Shown here one piece after another: positions 29,980 to 43,158 of a stretch of 64,000 bases of DNA. The stretch's first letter is position 1, and every line of letters starts with the position of its first letter. The DNA is from Hirudo medicinalis (lineage: Eukaryota > Annelida > Clitellata > Hirudinida > Hirudinidae): positions 8,559 to 72,558 of the forward strand of contig MPNW01000089.1 of the NCBI GenBank assembly GCA_011800805.1, read 5' to 3'. The translations under genes were made by a program, and so were the position numbers. Under the pieces are notes generated by a model. That model had not been told where the DNA came from. It did not search any database and was given only the letters and a program-made list of their open reading frames with translations.

Positions 29980-32807
29980 ATGACTGTCGCTGAATTAGAA
30001 ACCGCCCTGGCTTTAAAGACCAACAAGCAAGCCCAAGCGGCTGAAATGTTGGGAAATATTGGTAAGACTTTGCGAAATGAAGTGATTCAAAATCGTGCTT
30101 TGTCATTCTGTCAATTATCATCATAATCAACATTAATACTCTGTACCCCTTAAATAACAAATTTATTTGCCCATACGGTAGCATTAGTAGTCAAATTGGT
30201 GATCTAATATTCAATTTGTAATTGATCAGTGATTTTCTATTGTTTATTCAAAATGTACATTTGCAGCAACATTCTAATTTTAAATAGACATTATTCTTAT
30301 GCAAGCATAATATGTTACTGTATCAAGTGCCTGATGTCTAGTTTAAAATTATTATGATTGGTTTGCCCCAATCACATTTTGCTACAATAGTTAGATTGGA
30401 CTTTTTTAATTAAATCAGATATTTTATGTTTTCATATGTTATATTTTCTTGTGTTAGTCAAAAGGGAGTCCAACAATGATGACGAGACAATCAAAATTAA
30501 AGAAGTGGCTATCACAGAACTTGGGGATTTGTTTGCAAAGATGGGTAAAGCTGATGGTGAGTTATTGAAAAGACATGTTCTACAATTCAGATAATTACAA
30601 ACTTTAACCTAAAATATTAGATGTATAAATGCATGTATCTTGAATGTGTTTTAGCTTAGTGGTGAGGGTGTCATAAAATAACAATTGAAATTATAAATAT
30701 TCCTTTGCATAACTGTATATTAAGTCTGCTACTACTCTCAATCTGTTCTAGTTTTGTTTTATCAACCCACCTTTTGATATAACTTCATTTGATGAGCAAA
30801 AGAAGTGCATTAATCTTTGATTTAAATTGTTATGTAAAACAGAACTTTGGGCCATGATCAAGTTTACCAGGCCTTTCCTTGCATTGGTCAGCAAGGCTAA
30901 GGCAGCCAAGCTTGTGAGAAATCTTGTGGATAAATTCTTGGACATGGAGGCAAAGACTGGCAAGGAAGTTAGTCACATTAAGCTGGATATCATGGCAGAA
31001 TAACAAATATTAATTTTGATGGCTATAACAAATTATGTTTTATAATTGCTAAACTATTTGATGGTCTTATATTCAGGTTGAATTGTGCCAGGAGTGCATA
31101 CAGTGGGCCAAGGAAGAGAACAGGACATTTCTGAGGCAGGCCCTTGAAGCAAGACTCATAGCTCTCTTCTTTGATACCAAGAGATATGAGGAGGCACTTC
31201 AGCTAGGTCAGTTATCTGCTGCTTTCTTAAAAAGGATTTCAGTAGAGTTGGGGGTTTCAAATATCAGACATGTCTTGTTAACTGGGTTTTGATTTATAAA
31301 TATTTTATTATATGTGCAATATCAACTTTATGGATTATCTTAACTCAACAGGTTCATCACTGCTGAAGGAACTGAAGAAACTTGATGACAAGGCATTGCT
31401 GGTTGAGGTGCAGCTTCTGGAAAGTAAAACCTACCATGCTCTCAGCAACCTTCCAAGGGCAAGGTAGTTGATTGATCACTACAGAAAATATTGAAAACAT
31501 GTTCTTGATTCTTAACATTTGAGTGGCTCGCTGGCCCCAAAGCATTTAAAATGGCTTGTCAAGCTGAAATACTTTCATGTTTTTTATTTGTGGTGCTCTT
31601 ATTGACAGGGCTGCTCTGACATCAGCAAGAACCACAGCCAATGGAATTTACTGCCCTGCTAAGCTACAGGCAGCTCTCGACACACAATCAGGTGAGGCAT
31701 TTGACTTTTGTTTTAATTGTGAAACCTGAATTAATTACGTCAGCTGAAACCATCTGTGCACAACCTTGCAACAATCGGGAAATTATATTTAAATAAGGCA
31801 TCTTGCACGCTGCTGATGAGAGAGACTTCAAGACTGCCTACTCATACTTCTATGAGGCATTTGAGGGATACGACTCCATCGATAGTCCCAAGGCCATCAC
31901 CGCCCTCAAGTACATGCTCCTGAGCAAGATCATGCTTCACTGGTCAGTTGGAAACAACAATGATTTATGACTGTTTCTTATACATTAATATATGATTGTT
32001 GCAGCTCGGATGAGGTGCAGTCCATAGTCAGTGGCAAACTGGCCCTCAAGTACACAGGGCCGGACATAGAAGCCATGAAGTCCATTGCGCAGGCCAGCCA
32101 CAAGAGATCACTGGCAGATTTCAATGAGGTGAGATTCTACTTTGATTACTAATTTCACTTTATCAGCTATTTTGGTTCATAACAAAAGTTATTTGGTTGA
32201 TTCGTCCAATTACTGTTGCTGTTCTCTCAGACAATAAAGAAGTACAAGCCACAATTGGAAGATGATCCGATAGTCAAAGCCCATCTGGCTTCGCTGTATG
32301 ACAGCCTCTTGGAGCAGAACTTATGTAGAATCATTGAGCCATATTCCAGGGTGCAGGTGCAACATGTGGCCCAACTCATCAACCTTCCCATGGTTAGTTT
32401 AGAAATCTATTAATGGATTTAATAACTTGATCTGAAGCCTCTTACAACTTCAAACACAAAGTAACACTTTCAATTCTCATATGCAGGATATTGTGGAGAA
32501 AAAGCTATCCCAAATGATTCTTGACAAGAAATTTAATGGTATCTATTATATATTTCATGATGTTATTAGCATAAAATGATTTATTGTCTGACTATCAAGA
32601 AAATTCTTGAAGACCAAAGCATTTTATCCTACCCTGATAATGTAATATTGTTTTTAATATTTAGGAATTTTGGACCAAGGCTTTGGAGTGCTTGTAATTT
32701 TTGATGAGACAACCTCTGACAAGACCTATGAGACAGTCCTTGAAACCATTCAGAGCATGGGCAAAGTGGTTGACTCATTGTACAACAAAGCCAAGAAACT
32801 CACATAA
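29980..32807 (+). CDS. PSMD11: 26S proteasome non-ATPase regulatory subunit 11 (Rpn6), 11 exons
   Basis: Exons 29980-30061, 30458-30556, 30843-30967, 31077-31206, 31352-31463, 31609-31691, 31798-31942, 32005-32128, 32231-32392, 32487-32538 and 32665-32807; phases close throughout. Family segments include [140 protein letters not shown] (PCI domain), [17 protein letters not shown] and [13 protein letters not shown] (C-terminal helix). Rpn6 is a lid subunit whose N-terminal solenoid clamps the lid to the core particle and base. The first exon ([17 protein letters not shown]) is the least conserved part. Confidence 0.96.
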
Positions 32808-34533
32808 TTGAATAGATTCTTTTTATTAAATGAAACATTGTTCTTTCATTATCTGAAAGTAGTAAGAGCTGTTGATCTTAAAAAAAGAGTTCCCATATCA
32901 GTCTTTACCAGTAGCTTGGTAACAAACATTGTTACCAATATCTTTCATCCTGTGGTGAGATGTCGTCAAGGTGTTTCCATCTGCTTTTATCCAACTGATC
33001 GCTTCTCTATCTCTACCTATGGGTTTTTCCATTTGAAATTAAATGTAAACTAAATTTGTATGGTAAGCAGCATGAGGCCCAAGAACTTGTCATTATGCTC
33101 ACTTGAATCTCACTTGGGAAGCTGTCCAGTCGTCCATTGGCACATTTTAGGCATGATCGATTGTTGTAGAAGATGCTACATTCCTTGAAAATCATTAGAA
33201 TAATGGTCATTATGTATCAGAACAATGTTTTGGGTGAAATTAATAGGTTCATACATTTGCCATGCAAAGGACCTTTTTGCAAAACTGGCAGTGACCTCCC
33301 AAGAGGATGCAGCCTCGTTCATTAGTGAATGGGTCGCGAGCAGAATAGATTTCCTCTTTTACCCTAGAAAAGATGGGTATAAAAATCCATAACGCATTCA
33401 CTTAGGTCGTACCCCAAGCCAAGAAATGCTCACTCTAGAAACTTGTAATGAGGCGGATTTCTGCCAAAGTAATCATACTTGCAAGACATAAGACAGTTTG
33501 AGCAAGTAAACTTCCCTTCTTGAGACATTATTATCCTCCCTGAATTACCGCGTTCTCGTTAAGACTCCAACAAACCAAATCCCGAACGTCCCCCTAGAAA
33601 GAAGCAGTTATATAGCAATCCAATAACAAAACGAAATGTTAGCTTTTTAGAATTAAAAAAAAACAACTCTGCAAAAATAACATGTTTCAAACTGAAATAG
33701 CAGCTTATATTTTAAGAAATAAATATCTCCGTGATTTTTGATGTTATGAGAGCCTGTTGGGGAAAAATGAACTTTACTACTATTTTTTTGACTTAAAACT
33801 TACTTACATTGATAGATTAAAATATCTATCTTTGACTTACAATACGGAACAGGCTGGCACTACCTACAAAAGTTAACAAAATTAACTGCTATAACAATAA
33901 CATTTGATTCGTTTGAAATGTGAATTTCAGTTTTAAGGCAATTGTTTGCTATTGTAGGATAGTTAAATTAGTTAAAATTAAAACAAAAATTATACAAATT
34001 TGTATCTGTTTAAAAAATAGTTTAATATTTATTATGTAATTTGTTAATACAATTTGTTCATAATACTACTCACATCCGGCATATTATGTGTTTGCGTTCA
34101 TTGGTTGTTGATGGCCAAATAACTTTGTGGGGAGTTCTCATTACAAATTTTTATTTCAAATATGTTCCCCAATTTCTGTTAGATCATTTGTTGGCTGATA
34201 TCAGGATTTGGAATTTCAATTTCAAACAGGTAACAATCGCCATTGTTTCACTTTTACTTAAGACGAAGAGTCTTAGTTGGAGAGTTCTGTTTAAATATTT
34301 TGGATGTTAAATGGTTGTATGTTTGTATTGAATATAGGTTTCAAACATATAAAGTAGTAAACGCTTATCAAGGGTTTGGATGAGTGAGAATTTATTTTCT
34401 TTTTTTTTTTAAGGAATAGAAACTTGGTTCGACCTAGCTGAATTCTTTAAAATATAAAAGTACGAGATCGCGCTCGGTATTTAGTGCCCGAAGGCATTGT
34501 ACTGTAGGTACTCTCAGCTAACTTCAAACTACA
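32808..34533. other. Intergenic between PSMD11 and WIP-family gene; no gene seen
   Basis: AT-rich. Open frames at 32808-33053, 33013-33210 and 34041-34310 have no motif. The last few hundred bases should hold the WIP-family 5' UTR and promoter. Confidence 0.45.
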
Positions 34534-37075
34534 ATGCCTCCGCCCCCTCCCCCACCCCCACCTGGTCCTCCAGGTCCGCCCGGTCCACCCCCATCGGGTC
34601 CTCCCAAAGCAACAAAGGGCAGCGAAAAAGGCAGGACTGCTCTTCTTACTGACATATGCAAAGGAACCAGGCTTAAACCAGCCTCCCATTTAACGGTAGA
34701 CAAGAGTAAGCCCATACTTGGAAGTGAAGGTGGGTTTGTCAGTGATATTCAGTTAACTATAGCCTGGTAATATGATTCAGAATGCTAACTTTCATTTGAA
34801 TGTGAAATAATGCCTCTAAATATCTAAAATATTGGTTACTTAAGTTATATGTAAGTTTTTTTTTTACATTATTTTTGTCTTAGTGATGTGATTCGAATTG
34901 GTGTCTATATTCACTTTTTTACTTGAGAGTAAAATATTGCCTCTAAATATCCAAAATATTGGCTATTTAAGTTGGTGGATTAGTTGCTTGAGTTATATTT
35001 ACAATTTTTGTTCACTTTTTTTTGATTTACCTCTATTTTAAAAATCAGTTCTTTTCATGACATTTTTGTCATGTTTAGCCAGTTTTCGTCATACTTTTTA
35101 CTTGAAAATTCATTTAGTCCATGCTGCTCTAAGAGTCATCTGAATCAAACAGCAAACCAAGGACTAGTTTGTTATATTGTGCCATTTTAATCATATTTGA
35201 AGAAACACGTATTTCCTACCTTTTAGTTTATTCCATCATTTGTTTTTGAAATCTAGGAAGCTCTACCACGAAATTTGGCACAGTTTCATCAAGGGGAGGG
35301 CATAGAAAAGCAGGTGGTTAAGCAGGACATGTGTAATTTTCAGAAGATGCCTTTGCATCTTAAAATGTAGTTGTGATCAGGCTTAGCAAAATATCATTAG
35401 ATTCCTAATTCATCAAAATTCTGATTGCTTTTAGATTTCCCTAGTCTATTTTTTCAAGAAAAATTTTCATTTGCTTTGTTAAATTTCATGGTCCATGAAT
35501 TAGGACCTACATGTCTATTTGCCATTTGACCAGTGAACAAGCTACATATGCTTTAATCATAAATTTGTTAATGATATTTCATGAAAGCCTCTCTAAATCT
35601 ATTCACATGGCACGATACAAATTAACTATTATTATTATTAATATTATTATTGTTGTTGTTATTATTAAAGCTCATGCACGAAGTATTTTTAAAGCTTTAA
35701 ACATTGACCAGGAAGTAGGTAATATTGAGTTCCTGATTTGAGTCTGACTGCTCCTAATTGTTTAATCACTTAATTGAGGAGGAAATATTCAATAAAATGT
35801 GGCCCTCCAATTACCTCCATCTCATGTCAAAGATTGTTCTCTACCAAATCCTGCAACTCCTTGATGAGTTCGGATGGCGAAGGGATCCTCACGGATGATG
35901 ATGATGATGAAGAGGGAGAGGAGATGTCTTTTAGTTGCTTCCTCCTATAAGACAATAATGAGATCAATCCTAATTGATTTGTTGTCATGTTTTGATAGAG
36001 TGAGGAAAAAGGTTTGCTGAAGGCTTTGATTCCAATTTCAGATCCCGTAGGTAGTTTTGGTAGCGAGCTTCAGAAGAAATTATCATCAAAACATTCAAAA
36101 GATGACACACCCCAATATGGCCATAAATTTCTGAGGCCAGCACCTACTTACAAACCTCATACCTCGACTGCCCACAATTCGTCCCAGTCTTCAAATCTCC
36201 AATCTATTGGCCCCCTTACCAAAACCCATTGTGGGTCATCACAGAGTTTAAGAGATTCTAATTATGGTCATGGATCCGATGAGGTAGAAAGGAGTTCTTC
36301 CAAGTCATCCTTGTCGGGCCAAGAAGGCTCCGGAGCCGGGAGGCACAACAGATTTCCACTCGCCCCAACACCCTCATTGAGCTGCTATGACATGAGCAAT
36401 TCAAGGGAGCCTCCTACCAAAATTGTTTCAAGGTCCATCTCTATGGTCCAGAAGCCCCTCTGCCCACCTCCGCCCCTACCTAAACCTCCCAACGACGGTA
36501 GATTTGAGACATGCTTGCAGTTTTTGTTGTTTTTCATTTTAGTTCCCATGATCATTGATTTGAATGCTGTGATGCTTACTAACTTTGCTAGTTGTGATTT
36601 TTGTATTGCATCAAATACGTGATGGAGAATGCATGTGATGATGGATAACAATGGCATGATATGCATCATATGAAAGCACCATGCAGAGGTTGACCTTGCA
36701 AGAAGACTTTCATCAATGGAACCCTTTGATTGCAATGTTTTGTGCTAACCAATGTTGTTTGAACCCTCCTGCATGGTGTGCTTAGCCTAGGAAACGTAGA
36801 GAACCCGAATGTCTGACTTAGACCAGAAGTCAAAGTAATCATATCCCGGCATATTTACTGAATGAAATGTATGTTTGCTTGGTGATCTGTAAGATTGAAC
36901 ATAGATTAATGAATCCACATTTGAATATTTTTTATGATGGCTTGATGTTTCATGTTAAGTGTCATTAAGGCACTTCTTGCCTTCATTGGATCTTAGGGTC
37001 ATTGTTGATCAGATGGGATAGCATGTTTGAAAATAGGAATGGTGTCATTGGTGGAGTCCACACAAGTTATAACAG

Positions 37076-37138
<63 letters not shown>

Positions 37139-40100
37139 TAAAGAATTGGCAAAGCATATCTGTAGGGATGCCTACATTTACCCAGCCATATTTGACCATA
37201 CCTTTAGAGGATTTCATATTAATTGGTAAAATTCATACTTATAGTATCCATATGTTTTATTAATATTATCATCAATATATCAATTACTAGTTTGCCTTTG
37301 TTCTCTAACTTACATAAGTAGTCATTGAAACGAGCTAAGTTATAGCCCGATCCATGATCGGGAAGCTCTGCTTCGTGTTTTGCTATTTAATGATCATTTG
37401 ATCAACTTTCATTTAACTTTCTGTTGGACTGCTATTAAATGTTCAGCTCAGTATTATTCCTTTGAGCCACTTTACTTCCTTTTTTGATGGCCTTTGGGTT
37501 TCACTTCTTATATCCTCCATTTTCTATTTTGAAGGTTCAATTATCAACTTCCTAATGCTTCCTTTTTATATTAAATAAATCTGTTATCATTTATTATTGG
37601 CAAATGTCATGGCTAGTTTTCAATTAATTTTAACCATTGGCCATGAAACTCAAAATAGCGTCATTCTTTTGCAATTTTTCTGTTGTTTGGCTCTGATTTT
37701 TTATTTCTGTTAAGAAATTTCTGTTGTGCTCGACTGTTTTTATATGAGCCTAATATTTCTCTTCTGGGTAAAGTTAGCATCAACTCACTATTTGTTTTTT
37801 GTCTTAAGAACTTAACCTTGCAAGTCCTAATTTCCAACATCCTCGATTGAGAAACAATTATCCTTGGTGAATTGGTCACTGAAGGCTAATCACTAATTGG
37901 TTGATTCAGAATGTTGCATAGGATCAATTGGAAAAATAAAGTACAACTTGAGTCAGGCTTTCAAGAGTTTTCTTTCATCAAATAATGATGACTTAGAAGT
38001 GGAAGGGCTAGAAGTTCAAGGGTCGTATAAGCTCACGAGGGAATCCATTTTTAAATGTCAACTGCAGAGGACGTTTGAGAATTCATTTTATGGGTCATTA
38101 AAAATTGATGGTTTGTGATTTTGTTGTATCATGTATAAATGTATATGTACATGTTTAGTATAAATATATATTTATATAAGTATAATATAATATATTACTA
38201 ATATCTTTGTACTTCTAGGAGTATTCTAGAACTAATATTATGTTGGACTGTAAATTATGTTGTGTATGAAGTTTATTTATATTTGTACATCTGTGTGTGC
38301 TTTACCTATCAGTCTACCACTATCTTTGTGTTATGAATAATGGTTGTGCATGTGAAATTATACCTATTACTTTTGTAATATTAGCTATACTGATATTGTC
38401 ATAAAACCAGATCGACTGATGTTTCGTCCTTGTATCAATAATGCCTTCAAGAGCACAAAGATATTTCCTGCCCATTCTTTAGACTCCATTCGATCCAACT
38501 CATCCATTAGTACTAAACAAAGTCAGAAGTCGAGAATGTCGGCTACTTTCAGCAATATTTTAAGGCCGGCCAGAGTTGTCGGGCAAGCCGTGAAGGGGCC
38601 TTTTGAGTTCAGAGATTGTGTGAGAGGCTTGCAGAAAAGGACATCGTCAAATGGTCTCATGACGTGCACTATTATTGTTGATATAATTTTTTGTCATTTT
38701 ATTACAATCTACATATTGGTGATATTGTTTTATGATGTAATGTTCTATGTTGGTCTTCATTCCAGGTCCTAAGTTTAAAAACTTTCACATGAAAATCGGT
38801 CAAGCCGTCGTCTCTAATCAGTATTTCTGTCACGATGTAAAGACTTCATTGGATCACAATGATAGTCATTTTGAATTCAATGCTGAGGAGGATGACTGTG
38901 ATGATGAAGTCAGAGGATATGGTTTGAGTAAAGATTCAAGTGACTATCATGGAAACATGGGAATGAGAGATAAGTGGATGGATCCTTTACCTCCACCACC
39001 ATGTTTACCTGGTGTGCCTGAGTATTTAGGTGAAGATCAAAAGGTTATTTGTCATCCCTTGACATCAAAGAAGCCATCCAAGGCTGAGGTGGATGCATAT
39101 CTTGCACAGAAATGTGATGGTAGAGTTTGATTCAGTATGTCTTTGATATTGCACCATGTGTATTTGTATTTTATGCATTATGTTATATATGGTATATCGT
39201 TATATATAATTACGTATGAGAATATATTGCAGCATGCACAGGACTGTAATTCTCGATAGCTCGGCTCCTTCGGCAATATTGACTGTCATCCTTAAACTCA
39301 TTATATTCACACAATAGGTTCCATCTGCTACTGGCCAAATGAATCGCAAAAAGTTATTGCCTCTTCATTAGTGTGATAATTAGCATTTATATCAATGTCA
39401 CATGGTCTTTTGAAAAATAGACCAAACGTTCTTGATTTTCTGACCTTTGATGTTTTCATTTATGACAGCAGAACTTAAAGAGTAATTAAGTAAACAATTT
39501 GCCATCGGAACTTCAGAGTCGTGTAATGGCCCTTGAGACTTTTCGTTTCAATTTATTTTTATAATATTTGTTTGATGCTAACGTTCACCTGCTCGAAACC
39601 GTTCAGTAAAATCTTTGCAGTGTGCTATTAATCTAGCATAGTCTTTTCTCATGATTATGTTTCAGATGCTAACCTCTAATCAACAGAATTTCTAATAGCT
39701 TCATGGTAGATGGGGATTAGTGTTTTTATTGAGTGCATTAATGGCCCATTAATAGCATGATGATGCGACTCATTTTTGGCCAATGGCGATTGACGTTTTT
39801 AATTTTATGAGCTATCTTCACATTATTGTAGTAATTAAATGTCTTTTAACCTTCATTTTGGGAAACTAAATTTATAAATGGCAATGGATCCACCAACCAT
39901 CATAATCATCTTTTGAATTGCTGAATAAATATTGGTTAATAAAGTAAATATTATGAAATGAACAGATATTAATTTTAAGGTGTAAAAGTTTTAAGAAATT
40001 CCATAAATTTGGTTTATAAATGTGTTTAGGTGGACCTGTGGCATCAAATAGCACAGTTGGTCCAGCAGGTGGTAGAGGTGGAAGGAATGTGGGTCCTCCG

Positions 40101-41299
40101 GCCTTGGCTGGTCTTTTTGCGGGAGGAGTCCCCAGACCCAAAGCCATGGCATCTCATGGTTTGTAAACTTTTCCTTCATTTACATGGAAAGCATTAATTA
40201 TCATAACTACCATCAATGTGTCAGTTGAGCTAATTAAAAATGGCTGGTTTGAGGTTGCTCCTTTTCACCAGATTCTACAGTCCAGAATGGCTACAGATCA
40301 ACTCCAGCACATAGACAAATGAAACCTGGAGTCACAAATAGTACCATGGTGCCACCACCTCCGCCTCCATCTGCTGCTTGCAAGCCAGCATTGATTAACA
40401 GCAATCAGGAGAGTCTGACGGGGCATGGAGCTAATGGAAGAATAAGCGGACTGGGCATTCCGAGCGGATTTCCTCCCACGCCTCCCTCGCACATGCCTCG
40501 CCCACCACCTCAAAAGTTAACTGGCAACCGAGCTCCCCCTCCACCTCCTCCTGCCAGAGTGTTGGACAATCGCTCTCTCCCTCCTCCACCACCACAAATG
40601 GCACCTTCCAACGGCAGGGTACCTCCCCCAAGGTATGCACCACCACCTGTCCCTCGTCCACCAGGCATTGCCCCTCCTCCTCCACCTGCCAGGAATAACC
40701 CTCCCCCTCCACCCCCACCAGTCAGGGATCAACCAGCCCCAAGTCGACCCCCAGCTAATGCCAAACCTCAAGTGCCACCAGTGCCTCCTCCGGTCAAGAA
40801 GAATTGTTAGTCTTAGTATCACAATAAAGTAGTCAATAATATTATGTGTACATACTTTAGAAGGTATGTTTGTCCTGAATATATTTAATGCTTGTTAATA
40901 ACCACATCCAATTATCTCACAGAAAGCTCTTTATTCTTACTTCTTACATCCTTATGTTTGCAGCGTTAGAGTCAAGATTCACTTTCCGCAGTGAACTTCC
41001 TCAGGCTCCTGGAACTTTCCGTAAATCCCCGAAGACCTATCCAAGTGCTGTGCCCAAAAGCACCAGGAGCAGTGGCTCAGGTTTGTTAGTCTGCTGAATG
41101 TTGTCCTCGGTGTATCAAATGAGTTATTTTAAATCTAAAAATACTGAAGTAATTCTATTGAAAATTTATGCAATTTATTTTTACGTATTTCACGTTGGTG
41201 GCAAAGATAAAAACTTCATTCATCGAAAAGATCTTCCTATTTATTTGTTGTTGTTTTGTTTCAGGTAACAGACCATGTCCTCCCCCACCTCCAGTTTGA
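34534..41299 (+). CDS. WAS/WASL-interacting protein family member (WIP/verprolin), 7 core exons plus 3 extra
   Basis: Core exons 34534-34729, 35257-35313, 36042-36497, 40030-40158, 40272-40805, 40964-41080 and 41265-41299 encode about 507 residues; every internal junction is phase 1. Order: N-terminal polyproline (profilin-type); WH2 actin-binding motif (GRTALLTDICKGTRLKP); a Ser-rich linker; PPALAGLFAGGVPRPK, matching the 'PPGLGGLFQAGMPKLR' block of vertebrate WIP; a long proline-rich region; and the C-terminal WASP-binding motif ESRFTFRSELPQAP with KTYPSAVP. WIP proteins bind actin and stabilise WASP/N-WASP to drive Arp2/3 actin assembly at the cortex. Exons 37910-38110, 38411-38653 and 38766-39119 would add 67, 81 and 118 codons between the linker and the 'GLF' block; whether they are constitutive or alternative cannot be told from sequence. 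Confidence 0.9.
37080..37139. repeat. (TTA)n microsatellite in WIP-family intron
   Basis: About 19 TTA/ATT units between the 36042 exon and the first extra exon at 37910. Confidence 0.95.
37910..39119 (+). other. Three candidate cassette exons of the WIP-family gene
   Basis: 37910-38110 (201 nt), 38411-38653 (243 nt) and 38766-39119 (354 nt) each sit between an AG acceptor and a GT donor, are open throughout, and start and end in phase 1, so any combination keeps frame. The first encodes ECCIGSIGKIKYNLSQAF...; the second a basic Ser-rich stretch (RPCINNAFKSTKIFPAHS...) with FSNILRPARVVGQAVKGPFE; the third an acidic stretch plus LPPPPCLPGVPEYLG. I recognise no domain. They have no counterpart in vertebrate WIP as I recall it. 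Confidence 0.6.
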
Positions 41300-42280
41300 A
41301 AGTGCCAACAAAATAAATGTCTGAGGATGCAACCTTGAAGCAAACCAATCGCAGCCCAGCAATAAGTCTAAAGTACAAAACCGTCTGTAAATGCTTTTCT
41401 CTGTTGCAAGTTTATCCCAATCTTTAACATCCATGATTTGTATAAATATTCATGAAGCTCCTTCAATCTGCTGACAATAGACATTTCGCTTGCTGCAGAT
41501 GAGAACACAGTTTTCGATTTTAGTTTATACCACCTTGGCCGTCGATTCTAAATTGTGCTGCTCTGAGACAAACTTCACAATTCAATTTCAAATTCTATTT
41601 TATTTGAATAATCGAACTATCCTGCCTTAGCTGAGATCAGTCTTGTGCATAGCTTTATCCCCAAAGATTGTAAATATAGGAACCCAACTCCCAATCAAAA
41701 GACATCCCAACCTTCAATCTAAGGGTTCTCTAAAATTAATTATTTCACATCCGATGTACTTGAAACCTCTACTAGGATTCAGTCCCAGTTGGAGGATGAA
41801 ATTATTTTTACTGATTATTGAAATTCATTTTCAAGAAATGTGGGTATAACTCAGATGAAAATCATTTTCCTTGTGCTTTATCAAGCTCTTGTCAACAGTT
41901 ATTGTTTGTGTTTTATAAAAAAAAAATGGATGGACGCCATTTCCCAGCTCAATTCTTTGAATGGTATTTCTATTTCTAACCATCTTTTCATAGTGACGCA
42001 TGTGTTTTGGATCTGGTATAGAGAGCAATCAAATTTGTTTGCAGCCTTAGGTGTTACGTCGTCGGCAATTTGCTACCAGGATCTTTAGCGAAGTAATGCT
42101 TTAACTTGCAACTGGTTAATTATCATTCATTTGTCATAATTGCCATCCCCATCCTGAACCAGACAAACATTTTCATCCAACGTAAGAGAATCCACAGGAT
42201 GTAAGACAAAATGTAACCACAGAATCATAAGATGATGACAAAAACTATACCTTTGGGAAATTAGCAAAAAAAGAATAAGT
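41300..42280. other. WIP-family 3' flank, no gene seen
   Basis: Probably 3' UTR; an AATAAA occurs at about 41311. Open frames at 41643-42088 have no recognisable motif. Confidence 0.4.
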
Positions 42281-42607
42281 TCAAATCAAAAGTAAACAAG
42301 TGAGAATAGTTTCCTTCACAATAAATCTGTCACAAACTTTCTCAAGCCAGTCCGGTTGCAGGTCGGTGTACGACCATTGAGGACGTGGCGGGATAAATTT
42401 GACCGGCAATGGGTTTACATTAGCATAAACAAGGAGCAAACAGAAAGAGCTGACAAAAGTTGAAAGATTAACTAAAGATATAACATCATCGACGAGAGGA
42501 ACAATTATAAAACTCGCAGCATCAACATCCTCTTCTGCAAATCGAATGCAAAATGCACGAAGATATGCCTGGTGTGTTCTGGGTACTAGTCCACGAGTGG
42601 CAAACAA
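42281..42607 (-). CDS. Hypothetical 108-codon open frame
   Basis: An uninterrupted frame starting MFATRGLVPRTHQAYLRAF, with a hydrophobic stretch (LVNLSTFVSSFCLLLVYANV) and then PLPVKFIPPRPQWSYTDLQPDW. No family recognised. It is longer than most chance frames in this AT-rich DNA and has a mixed, non-repetitive composition, but no splice partner, poly(A) signal or homolog supports it. It may be a chance frame or part of an unrecognised repeat. Confidence 0.2.
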   Translation of the reverse strand: MFATRGLVPRTHQAYLRAFCIRFAEEDVDAASFIIVPLVDDVISLVNLSTFVSSFCLLLVYANVNPLPVKFIPPRPQWSYTDLQPDWLEKVCDRFIVKETILTCLLLI

Positions 42608-43158
42608 ATGGTAGTGAATGAAGATGCATGTGTGGTGGGACAGATTTGATGGGTAGCTGGTGGTCAGCCTGCAAGGGCTAAATGTAGCTCATGCATATTT
42701 GCATCTGCACTAAATATAAAACAAGTGGTGGACACAGATTCTGCAATGTACACAGTATATTTAATTGGCAAAGATACAATTCACTTAATAGCAAAACATT
42801 GATAAGATGCACATTTACATGCCATCAACAAAAAAGAACAGCTATTTGGAGCCACAAATCTTTTTACAAGTGGACAAATAAAATAATTGTAAGTAAAATA
42901 ATTGAGATAACAGCTTAGATCCATCTGAGAACAAAACCACAATCCTCTGATCGTAAACTTTAAACTGTAAACTTCACTCGACAGACGACATTCGTTAGCA
43001 TCAGTCAATGTAGATGATGATAATGTTAATAACTAAGAAACTGGAACTTAAAAATCAAATCCTCTTCTTCTGAAACTTGCACTCTCAGAGCCAACGAATA
43101 TCTTAGAAACAAACCAGAGAGGGAGAGAATACTTAGAAATGAGCGTCATCTGAGATCC

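Noticed and set aside
34447..34715. Gly/Trp-rich antisense open frames opposite the WIP N-terminus
   Set aside because: They are the complement of proline codon runs in the real gene; composition is explained by that.
40431..40822. Antisense open frames across the WIP proline-rich exon
   Set aside because: Shadow of the Pro-rich coding exon 40272-40805 on the plus strand.
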